A stretch of DNA of 64,000 nucleotides from positions 1 through 64,000 of the forward strand of contig LRSR01014211.1 of the NCBI GenBank assembly GCA_001579985.1, given 5' to 3'. The notes under the pieces are model-generated. The model had not been told where the DNA came from. It did not search any database and was given only the letters and a program-made list of their open reading frames with translations. The DNA comes from Hypsibius dujardini. Lineage: Eukaryota; Tardigrada; Eutardigrada; Parachela; Hypsibiidae. A program made the position numbers and the translations under genes. Positions 10,911-21,700 of the stretch are shown here, one piece after another (position 1 is the first letter of the stretch; the number at the start of each line of letters is the position of its first letter).

Positions 10911-13900
10911 CTGGAAAAGAAGACGGAAAATGAGATGAAATACTAAAGGTTATGTTATCTCTATGAGGTGTACTCATTGATTGCTTGATTGCATGATTCA
11001 ACATTGCCTGTGGCGCCATCTGTCAGTTGAAAGAAATATGCAGCAAACTGCGTCCATTGATTCATTGATTTTAATCTTAATTGTGTAATTGTGGAAAACT
11101 GTTTTATCTTCTCCCGGAATTGGTCATCCCTTCAAAAACTAAGCACGTGTTTAATTTTTCCATTCAACTGCATTCTTAAAGACAAGATAACAGGAACAAC
11201 TTTGAGAGGAAAATGGACACTGAGATCCAGACTGGGAGAAACTAACACATGAGTTATCGATTGATTGACTTGATTGATCGAAGTGCTAAACTCAGTTGTT
11301 AACGCTTCTCTCAATCACCTTCCCCAATATAATAAATACAAAAAATTATAATTTTCATCAAGCATTCAATTGCATTTTCACTCTTTAGAAGGACCTCACA
11401 CTATCTCGAAAAGACTACAGGAAAACAGAACTACGTCGACCAGGACTCATCACGACAGCCTCCGCTTGATTTATATGATTGACAGCAATTACTTAATTAT
11501 TGTTCTTTCTTCTTTCTATGCTCTCTCCCACGCCTCTGGGTCCAGGAAAGTTCCGTTCACACTCAATAAAAAAGGTACTTTTAGTTTCGCGTATTTCTAC
11601 AGGATAAATAAACAATAACACAAGCAAGGTAAACACGGAACCATCAGCCATGCAATCCAGCATGTACAGTAATCGTTCGCTTGATTGAATTGATTAGACA
11701 ACTGCGGTAATTAATCAAGCAAATCACTCAATAAACCGACGCATTGTTCAGCCAAATCGCCACCCACGGTCAATCAATCCTAAAAGGCAAATAACCGATT
11801 CCGGACCAACTTACATCCAATATTTTCTTTCAAATAAGAAAAGCATTCTCCATGGGTCTCTTGAAAATGAATTCCCAGGCCAACCACAAAGAACCATGCC
11901 GTCCGTAAAACAACTCCAGATTGTTGCTTCATTTTTCACGTGTGAAATAATAACAATTCCTTTCTCCTCCTCACTCGGCGCACCACTCAGGTGAATGCCA
12001 GCGCGTCTCGGCAAAAATGATCAGCTCCACACATATCCTGGTTGACGAGATAAGATAACAAGATAAATTTTCCCAGATCGCGAATTAAATGGCGTCCTTC
12101 TTAGGGGAGGAAAAGGTGTGGCCGGGTGGGCGCTTAGGGGTCCAACGTCGTAGACCGCCGCTGTAGAGGGGGCGTGGTCGCAAGGGCGCTCAGGGGCCCA
12201 GAGCTGTAGACTTTGTTCACGGGTCCAACAACGCAAGGCAATTTGACGTTGATTTGCAGAGGAATTTTCCCGTTATTCTCCCTGGCTCCTGAATAAAAAG
12301 GGAGAGGAAATGTCGTCTATCCCGAAAAGGGATGAAAATGTGATGCAAAAAAATCGATCAAGGTCAGTGTGTGATGTTAGAGTCATGCCGACACACAAGA
12401 ATACACACAAAACGCAACACACACTCAGCTGAGTAATTTTCAAAGGAGAGAAGGAAAAATCGATCGCGAAAAGCACACACGCGCCGCGGAGACGGCGACG
12501 GAAGGAGAAAGAGAGACGAACCGCAGTTTTGGCTGAGCGCCAAGCCAAATGTTTACAGCGCAATGGAGTAGGAGCTTTTAGCGGCACACAAATACTCACC
12601 TCATACACACACAGTCAGAAAGCTTAACTAACCGAGTCAAGCAATTTAACTCAGCAACACATGGCTTCCATGCGATGGTAGAGTCAAGTTGCTTGACTCA
12701 GTCAGCCTAACATTCTGTTACTGTGTGTAGGCGCAGCCCCTACGTTAAGCTTACCGAGAGGAAATTTCCGTTGATCTGGGCTACGGAGCACTCCTATTCT
12801 TATTAGTACATATTTCACTGCCGCGTCGGACCAGCGTCTACTGAATTGTCTCGAGTGACCGGAAGTCGCCGGCGCCTACTAGACGATTACTCAACAAACG
12901 GGGAAAAAATTGCGAATGCAATAGACACAGACACAGGAAAGTGCACACGATTTCACGCACCTGTTTAGCAGGTTTTGTTTTTTAAAGGCATCATAAGTAT
13001 GGCAGCAGGGCAGCCGAGCAGACAACGACGACAATGAGAATAAAATCCTGTCCAAATGCTAACGACAAAAAGGTCCGAAAGTTTCCCCGGTTAATAAATT
13101 ACTCGATGTCAGAAAATGTTTGTTGAGTCAGTTACGGTTGAACGAGGGGGAAGCTTGAGTCGTCGGTTCTGCCGATCACCGAGAGTGCGATATTAGAAAC
13201 AATAGAAAAGTGCGTGCGCGAACTGCAAGAAGGAGGAGAGAAACGTGTAGAAGAACGAGGCACCTCGAACTGTTGCAATTTTCATTGCTGACTAAATAGT
13301 AGCTGTTAAAATCTGTTGAACCGTTTCATCCCTGCGGCCATGCTGTTCACGCGTGGCCGGAATTCTTGTTGGCCAAATTTGAAACCAAGTCTTGGCAAAC
13401 AAGGCGGATCCGAGTTTGAACGATCGGTTAGTATTGTGACCACACCTGTGATGTATCTAACTTGTGGCCCAAATACTTGACTGACTAAGTTGGAGTCATG
13501 TTTTGGAACGACGCCGTCCAAGTTAGTCACATTAAGCAAGTATCCTGGCCATTCATGGGGCTTCGCACGTGCAGACAAAATGCTTGGCCTAACTGAGTTA
13601 CAGCCACATTTAGCAGCGCGGGCTCTGAGTTAAAGGCCAGTTGTACAAGTATTGCGGCCAAGACTGTATTTACCTGGGAGGGCTCGTGGAAGGGAAAGGA
13701 ACACATGCTGATACAGTAACATGAAGTGCGTGAGTGTTATTCCAGGAGAGCGCGCTCGTCAGGAGCCCCACGACATAACTAAAGGTGTATAGACTTTCAA
13801 TACTTGCAAATGAGGCCAGGGAGCTCTCGTGGTGACGCAGGTCGCCGCCTTACCCTTAAGCCGGTTTTATTGAGCTACTAGTATATGATCCCTCTAAAAA

Positions 13901-14196
13901 TGCCATTCACGTGTGCCATTATTAAGAGGATGGTGGTGATGGGCTCGTGAATACAGAAATAGTGTGGGAGCACGCTTTTGCACACAAAAAAGGCGACCTG
14001 GTTTGCCTTTCTACGACGCAGGCATGCAAATAAAGCGTACATTTTTCAGCAAAATTTGAAAAGAAATACGAGTGCATATAACTGACGGTAAGCGCGGACT
14101 GTTTAGCTACCTTAATATATCGAATGGGTTGCAATTCAACAATTAGGCTTAGTAATAAATTTTGAAAATTCAAATTTAGTTTTACGATCACAAATA

Positions 14197-14304
14197 TACT
14201 TGTAGTGCCGCGTGGAAGTGGTGGGAGCGGCGTTCGTTTTGAATGATGTTCCCTAGCTTGAAGGGAACGTCGCTTCCCACCACTTCCACGCGGTACTACA
14301 AGTA
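14197..14304. mobile_element. palindromic MITE-like element with TA ends
   Basis: Two arms of about 37 bp (14197-14234 and 14266-14304) are near-perfect reverse complements around a loop of about 30 bp. The outer arm reads TACTTGTAGTGCCGCGTGG on one side and its complement on the other with very few mismatches. TA dinucleotides mark both ends, as expected for a Tc1/mariner-mobilised fold-back element. A hairpin RNA gene is an alternative. Confidence 0.6.
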
Positions 14305-15674
14305 CTGTAGACTGTCGCACAGTTGAGCGACGTTCGGTTAAACAGAACACTCGATAACTTTGCCCATAGGTACAGAAAATAACGCCCGGCCCGTTTACAG
14401 CATTACTCTTACGGCCAGACTTCTACCCGACCGGAGAGCTAAACTACGCGTTTGTTGTTCGTCCGAATAGTGATAATACTTGACCTTTTTGTATAGAGGT
14501 CTCACGCCCCAAGGGATTGAAAACAAAAACGAATCAACAAATCAACGGCACCACTTCTGCTTGAGATTAAAAAGCAGGCCTAATCAACAATCAACAGGTT
14601 GGAGTCTTGTGGTTCTATGTTTGCAACAGTAAAGCTTGGGTTGCATAAAGCATAAATGCTTAAGCGTATACACGTTTAACAATGATAATAATAATAATGC
14701 AGCCTAGCAATCAGGCCGAGGTGACTTACAGCGAAAGGGATCCCGATATAAATGAATCCGATGAAATAAATAGTGCAAGAGGATAATGCGAGGCTTTATG
14801 AAATTCTATAACATATATAGCTCTTTGAATCGCGTGTGTTAGCATGAAATTTGAATGAGGAATAGCCGGAGCGTCACAAATAAGGCAGTCGGTCAAAGGC
14901 GCAGACACGTGCCGGTCGTACAACAAATTCCGCGAAAGAAAAAACTATCGACACCATCTTCAATGTCGTCAAGCAAAATGTAAGCTTTTTCTTTCTCTCT
15001 CTCTATCTGCATGAAAAGAGGGAAATACGGGCTTTCCCCCGCCAGCACAGCTCATCTTTTTATTCTTATTAAGCACTTCCACCGGGGTCGACACGAGTGC
15101 AGACAGATTATTTACTTACCGACACTCACACGGAAGAAATCGATCGGCGAACCGAATGAAAAACCCGTGCAGACGTCGTCTTTTTCAAAAGCAATCAAAT
15201 TCGTGTCAGCGCCGCTTTTGAAGGTCTTCAGCGACCCTGGTGTTGTCACTTTCACTTACTGTCACTGCACTGTGTCGTTGGTGGTTTATTTATTATTTAA
15301 TTATTTCGCCTTGCACTTGAAGTTCTTTTTTGTTGAGCTTGCAGCTGCCGCTGTTCTACGTGTTCCCATTTCCGGCTCGGGGGGGGGGGTTATTCGCTTT
15401 GGTGATAGGTTATGCCATGGTTTTTGTTTTAGCCGAAGGGCCTGTGCACACGTAACATAGAACCTTTGAATTGGCTTCAGGGGGTCCGTGTAAGAGAACC
15501 TTGCTGAAAACAAAAAACGGATGATTTATGTCGGTGCAACCATATATTTATGCGAGGAGCTATCGTGAAACAAGAAGAAACATTGTAGGAAAATAGAAGC
15601 AGAGAGGTAAAGCATATTCGGCACAACGAGCGCGTTTAGAGCGTTCGTGGCCGTGAAACAACTCTCCGTCTGCG

Positions 15675-15815
15675 TCTGTAGACACAGAAATAGAAACGGA
15701 CACGGACACAGACACACACATAAACAGACAGACACAAACAATGACACAGATACAGACACAGACAAAAACACAAACACAGACACAGCCACAGACACAGACA
15801 AAGACAAAGACACAG
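15675..15815. repeat. (ACAGAC)n microsatellite upstream of FKBP14
   Basis: Imperfect GACACAGACA units, about 140 bp, 280 bp upstream of the FKBP14 start codon. Confidence 0.9.
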
Positions 15816-16093
15816 GGTTCACTGTCAAGCATATGATACAGTGAGGCTCAATCAGAATTATATACGGTGGTACCACTTCCACACTGTATGGACTTCCACA
15901 TTTTTCTGAAGTGGAGGTGGAACTGCCGTACGTGGCTTGTTTTTGTGACACCTGTCTGTCGCTGTTAGTGAAGCACAGCTTTCACATCTTTTTCCGGGTT
16001 CCTCTTTTCTTTTCACCTCACTCTGGTTTTCCTAACCACAAAAGCGACCCTAACCTAATTCGTTGCCTGTGACGTTGTGTAGAGTCAGCAAAA

Positions 16094-17398
16094 ATGAAGG
16101 TGATTCTTCTCATTTTGGCATTTGCAGTGGGGTTTCTCACTGCGGTCGAAGAGGAAACGCAAGGAGACGTGGAGATTGAGGTCCTGTCCAAGCATGAAGA
16201 GTGCGAGCGACAGGCCAAGGAGGGAGACCTCTTGGTCATGCACTACACCGGCTTTCTCGCCAAGGACAACACCAAATTCGACTCCAGGTCAGGCCGGGGA
16301 GTTTTAATTATTTATTGGGCTGACTTGACTGCGCAAGCGAAGCGTTGATTGACTGATTGAATGAGTTGTGTTGTGCAACAAGTTTATAAGATGGATGACG
16401 AAGTGATCGGTTGATTGATGGATTTGCTCGTGTTATTGCGTTTGAGGTTTTTGTTTGTGCCGTTTGAAAGAGCGATTGTTTGGCTGATTGACTGATTGGC
16501 GTTTTCTTGCATTGTATCGTTACTGGTTGTTGTGTTCAGCCATGACCGCCAGCAGCCGTTTACGTTCGTGCTCGGAAAAGGTCAAGTCATCAAGGGTTGG
16601 GATGAGGGTTTGCTGGGGATGTGCAAGGGCGAGAAGCGCAAGTTGACCATTCCCTCGCATTTGGCTTACGGCGACAAGGGTGCCGGTAAGTGTCTGTTTG
16701 TCTGTCTGTGTGTGAGCTTATGGATCTGTTTATGACTGGCGAGGCTGTTTGTCTGTCTGTCTGTCTGCCTTTCTGCCTTTCTGCCTTTCTGCCTTTCTGC
16801 CTGTCTGTCTGTCTGTCTGTCTGTTTTTCTGCCTACCTGCCCGTCTGTCTGTCTGATTGTGTATCTGTCTGTTTGAATGTATGTCGGTATGCCTGTCTTT
16901 CTGGCTGTTTTTCTGGTCTCTCTGGTCAATCTATTTGCATGTTCTGTACTTGTGCTTGTTCTAATACTTTTACCCGAAAACCTTCGTATTTTTTGTTGCT
17001 TTCCACGTAGGCAATCTGATTCCTGGTGGGGCAACCTTGGTATTCGATACGGAACTCGTAGACATCCAAGACGCCCCGGCCCAGCAGAACATCTTCAAGC
17101 AGATTGACGCCGATGAGGACAAGCAACTCTCCAAGGTGGAACTCTACAAATTCATCGAAGGTAACGTGGGCAGCGAGTAACTGACTTGACGGCGTTGTTG
17201 AAGAAGTGCTGACAGTAGGCTAGTGTTTGATATCCTTTTGCTTGTGATACTGCAATTCACATTCACTTGTACCGTTCTTTTGCAGGGCAAGTCGCCGGCC
17301 ATAAGGAATCTGGAGGCCCACCCATGGACACTGATAAGATTATCGCTGAAATCTTCGAGCACGAGGATCAAGACAAGGTAAGTAACAGAATGCTATGC

Positions 17399-17452
<54 letters not shown>

Positions 17453-17634
17453 TATAAACAGACATATAAACATATAGAGAGACACATAGACACAGAAACA
17501 GGCAGATAATGGAATACGCACGAAAGAAATGTTTTACTGCCAGATTTTCTTTTATTGAAATGTCTTATCTGTTCCAACAGGACGGATTTATTTCCCACGA
17601 AGAATTCCGTGGACCCAAGCATGACGAACTTTGA
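16094..17634 (+). CDS. FKBP14: FKBP14, ER-lumenal FK506-binding prolyl isomerase
   Basis: Peptidyl-prolyl cis-trans isomerase of the ER lumen that helps fold secreted proteins such as collagens. Exons 16094-16287, 16540-16685, 17011-17160, 17286-17377 and 17581-17634 join in phase to 211 codons, the length of human FKBP14. A hydrophobic signal peptide (about residues 1-17, [15 protein letters not shown]) leads the protein. The FKBP domain shows [33 protein letters not shown] and HLAYGDKG. Two EF-hands follow, with loops [12 protein letters not shown] and [12 protein letters not shown], both carrying calcium-ligand positions. The chain ends in HDEL, the KDEL-receptor retrieval signal. Introns 2 and 4 hold TGTC/GACA arrays. 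It is convergent with TM9SF2. Orthology is very strong; no defect seen. Confidence 0.97.
16690..16925. repeat. (TGTC/TGCC)n microsatellite in FKBP14 intron 2
   Basis: TGTCTGTCTG mixed with CTTTCTGC units immediately after the donor of FKBP14 exon 2. Confidence 0.9.
17400..17500. repeat. (GACA)n microsatellite in FKBP14 intron 4
   Basis: Twelve or so perfect GACA units then degenerate ones, in the opposite orientation to the array of intron 2 of the same gene. Confidence 0.95.
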
Positions 17635-17989
17635 GCTGTTTCCCCTTAGTGACAAAATTTTTGTTTGACTTTTTTTACTCTGTTATTTCGTGAGTTGTTT
17701 ATTTGTTACCTCTCCCGGTGGATGCCTCCGTCCTGATGATTGCGTGTGCCTTGACATACTCTTTGCTCCCTGAAGCTCTCTCACTTTCACTTCCAGTCAT
17801 CACTGTCTAGACAGCTACCGGTATGCTCATAATTTAATTTATATTCATATAAGGATGTCCTGTTTTCGTTTGGTCCCACTGAGAACGGCTTCGCGCTTAG
17901 ATTGAAGATTTGCATCAGTGCTCCCGAATTCCCCGTCGAACGAACAAAAGTCAGATGAAACCCAATAGTTAGACAGACAATAGCAGAGA

Positions 17990-18260
17990 GCTGACAAATA
18001 TATCGGACATGCAGACATCCAGATAGGCAGGCATACAGACAGATGGTCGAAAAGCAGGCAAGAGAATTCAACAGAAGACAGGCAGACAGACAATCAGACA
18101 TACAGACGTACAGACAGACACAGACACACAGAAAGACACACAGACAGACAGACACACAGACACACAAACAGACACACAGACAAACAGACAGACAGATAGA
18201 CAGACAGACAGACAGACAGGCAGGCAGAAAGGCAGAAAGGTAGACATGCTGACGAGCAGA
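17990..18260. repeat. (ACAG)n array between FKBP14 and TM9SF2
   Basis: Long imperfect CAGACAGACA/CACACAGACA array in the convergent gap between FKBP14 and TM9SF2. The Cys-Val-Ser open frames on the opposite strand are repeat translations. Confidence 0.93.
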
Positions 18261-18729
18261 CAGACAAATAGAGACCAGTCTGAATGTATACGGTTTCTGT
18301 CTCGTGATTTTTCTGCCACCCGATATCGGTCTTTATGTTTGCAACTGTGCCTGTCAAAATTCGAAATTCCGAATATAGTTCTAACAGTTGTGGACAATGA
18401 CTCAGGGATCTGCTCTCTGCTCAGCCGACACGAAGGCCATTTATTCATCAATAATTGCAGCTGATTCAACCACAGAGCTGCGGAAAAAAAGAAAAGATAA
18501 CGGGGAAAAAAGATCAAGCGAAAAGAGCCGCATGTCTCAGATGTCTGCACAACGTACAGCTCCACTTGCGGACACTGGGCGGAAAAAGACAACAAAACTT
18601 CCATAATATTCTGGTTTATAGAAGAGAGGCGTGATAACTTGTAATTCGACTCAAAATTAATGTCTCTAACTAAGACCAAAAATTCTCGACCGGTTATGGC
18701 GTTTCCCTCCGCGCCACCAGTGATCTCAA

Positions 18730-21700
18730 TTAGTCCACTTTAATGCTGCCATAGACCTTCCGGACAAACCAATACGCAGCTAAAAAAAACGGGAAATGAT
18801 AGAAAATTAGAATTCCTCGAATTTCCAGCCACCTGCCTGCATGCCTGTCTATTGATGTGCCTGTCTCTCTCCTTGCCTAGCTGTCTTCGTGTCTGTTATG
18901 TACCTGTCTATTTGCTTGTGTTCTGCCTGCCTGTCAGTAAGTCTGTTTATCTGTGTCTGTCTGTGTGTCTGTCTGCAAATACCAAATAGACCGTCTGTTT
19001 GTTTTGGTGCATACCCAAGAAGCCGATGGTTCCCGTAAGGAGCCAAACCAAAAAGACCATAATGAGGGTGTAACCGAAGTAGATGAAGGCGCTGTCTGCA
19101 CCGCTAATGTCCAACTTGGTGAAGAAGTAGTGAATGCAGTAGATGAGGAGGTAGCCGGCCGTCATGCCGCTGGTGATGAAGGAGCGCCACCACCAGCGGT
19201 AGTCCTCCGCGCAGAGGTGGAAGTACGACAGCAGCACCGCAGTCTCCGAGCACGTCACCGAGAGGATCAGGAACACCAGGAAGAGGAACCCGAACATGTA
19301 GTAAGTTTGGTGGGCCCTTCAAAACATAAATCAATTTCAATCCGACAACTTGACTTGTTTAGTTGTTAAATAACAAAATATTTAAATTCAATTGATTTCC
19401 ATCCAAATTAAATCCAAATCATTAAGCACAACAAGACTGCTTCGCATCAGTCGCAATTTACATACCACAAGCTGTTAAGGATGAAATACAGCTGAATGAA
19501 GATACAACCGAAGGGAAGAATGCCTCCCATCAAGACACCCGGGAGCGGTTTTGTGTAGAGCGTCTGGTCGGGAATTTGACGGGGTATTTGGTTCACTCGA
19601 ACTGGATTCTCCAAAGGCTGAAATGGTAAAACAGTCGATTAAGACCTGATCCCACTTAATCCGTTCATCGGTCTGACTGCCTGTCTGCCTGTATTCCCGT
19701 CTACCTATTTGTCTGCCCCCAGACTTACCTGGCGTTTGAATCCAAAATAGGCCCCCAGAAATGTCAACGGAACGGAGATACCAAACCACAATCCTAGCAA
19801 TGCCAGGAGGGTGGTAAAGGGAACGGCCGCCGAGGAGCCCTTGCCCCACAGCACCAAATTCAAGACGAAAAAGATTGCAAAAACGATCCTAAAAGCGCAC
19901 AGACATGTAGTATTCGAATAAGGTCATAGGCCTGTAACCATAAAAGCACGTATGTCTGTCTGTCCATCAGTCTGTCTGTCTGTCTGTCTGTCTGTCTGCC
20001 TACCTGCCTGTTTGTCTGTCTGTCACTCGGACGGTCTGTATGTGTGTGTCTCTCTCTGTTTACGTCAGCCTAGCGGATCATCTGCCAATGTGATTAGCCG
20101 TTCTTCCATCTGAAATCCATTCGATTTCTTACCCCGGGCAGAGCAAAGCAGTCAACAAGACGTTGGCTTTCCATCGGTCGCCGCCCATCATCTTGTACAG
20201 CCGTGAGGATACATATCCCGCCGTGGTACCCAGGCAGACATACAGGAACATGGCGCACGTCATCAAGGCACCGCGGTTGGCGGGGGAAAGAAACCCGAAG
20301 CAGGCAAACACCAGGGTGACGAGCGTCATGATGAGAACTTGTGTGCCGGACCCGACAAACACCGACAGCAGCATGCCCTTGTGCGGCGCCCGGAACACGT
20401 CGCCGTGGATGAGCTTCCAACCGTATTCCTCCTGGGCATCGTCCTGGGGGGATAGAAGGCAAAACAAGATGTGACAATACTCAGGCAGAGGTAAGAACTC
20501 GCAAATCCAGACAGTCAGAAGTGGCAAAACGATAGGCTGACGAGCAGATAAACGAATCCATAAACAGGCACAGCGAAGGAGCGATTAGGCAGACACACAG
20601 ACAGACAGACAAGCAGGCACAGAAACAGTTAGACCGACCGAGACAGGAAAGATCGACAGACAGGTAGGCAGACAGACAAACAGACAGACAAGACAACATG
20701 GGGACATGCACAAGAGCAGACAAAAGCATATGTAGACAAGCAGGAAGACAAGATAGCTAGAAAAATTGACGTAACTCTCAAACATACACTATTTTCCAGT
20801 TGATTGTATCGTGCGATATCCCGTCGCAATGTCCGCAGAAGAATCAACGCAATCATACCAGACAGGAAAAGCACAATGACCAAGGAATTGAGAATGCTGA
20901 ACCATTGGATCTTGGTCTGGGGCTGCGAGTCCAAAACGTAATCCTAAAAGGGAAAATACACACACACACCGTCAAGATCGAGTGCACCCTGACAAAAAAG
21001 AACTTCACGGGCCTCCATGAATGCCAACTTTGGCTTACCCATCGACTGGACCAGCGGATGACCGTATTCTCCACAAACTTAACGCGATACGTGTACTTCA
21101 TCGAGAAGGTTTCAACCTGTTCCGGGATCGCCATAGGGGGAGCCCGTTCGTCGCACTCGTTGGCAAGGTTGGCCGCTTTGGCTTTCTACAGTCGGAAGAA
21201 ACTACCGTTACATCTGTGAACATACAAGCAGACAGACAGACAAGACATGTAGAAAAATAGACCCACAGACATAAAGACAGACAAACAAGCAGACAGACAG
21301 ACAAGACATGTAGACAAATAGACCCACAGACATAAAGACATACATACAAGCAGACAGACAGACAAGACATGTAGACAAATAGACCCACAGACATAAAGAC
21401 AGACAAACATGCAGACAGACAGACAAGACATGTAGACAAATAGACCCACAGACATAAAGACAGACAAACAAGCAGATAGACAGACAGACAGACAGACATG
21501 CAATGCTGATACCAACATATATAAAGAAACTGTCACATACATGCACAGGGTAAGCAGACAAAAACTTCAGGCACACAGACATCCGGATGAAAAAACCCAA
21601 ACACAAAATGCAGGAATCGGCTACGTACGGCGTGATCAATGGAGCGTGGCTTGACTTTCACGCGAACCAACCGGGCAGACTTGATGTTGCCACCGTCGCT

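Larger units (their letters stand above)
10911..16093. other. 5' flank of the cytokine receptor and divergent FKBP14 promoter side
   Basis: No coding exon could be supported. The missing first exon of the cytokine receptor should lie in the left part. TGAT/ATTG runs are frequent at 10970-11300 and 11690-11780. A palindromic short element lies at 14197-14304 and an (ACAGAC)n array at 15675-15815. Minus-strand open frames at 12273-12608, 13306-13578 and 13922-14350 have no family resemblance. FKBP14 begins at the right edge, so the two genes are transcribed divergently across about 5 kb. Confidence 0.45.

Noticed and set aside
13306-13578. Minus-strand 90-codon open frame
   Set aside because: No homologue, no splice context, and composition like the flanking non-coding DNA.
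20481-21639. Hydrophobic Cys/Leu/Val-rich frames resembling membrane proteins
   Set aside because: Readings of GACA-rich minisatellite between TM9SF2 exons.
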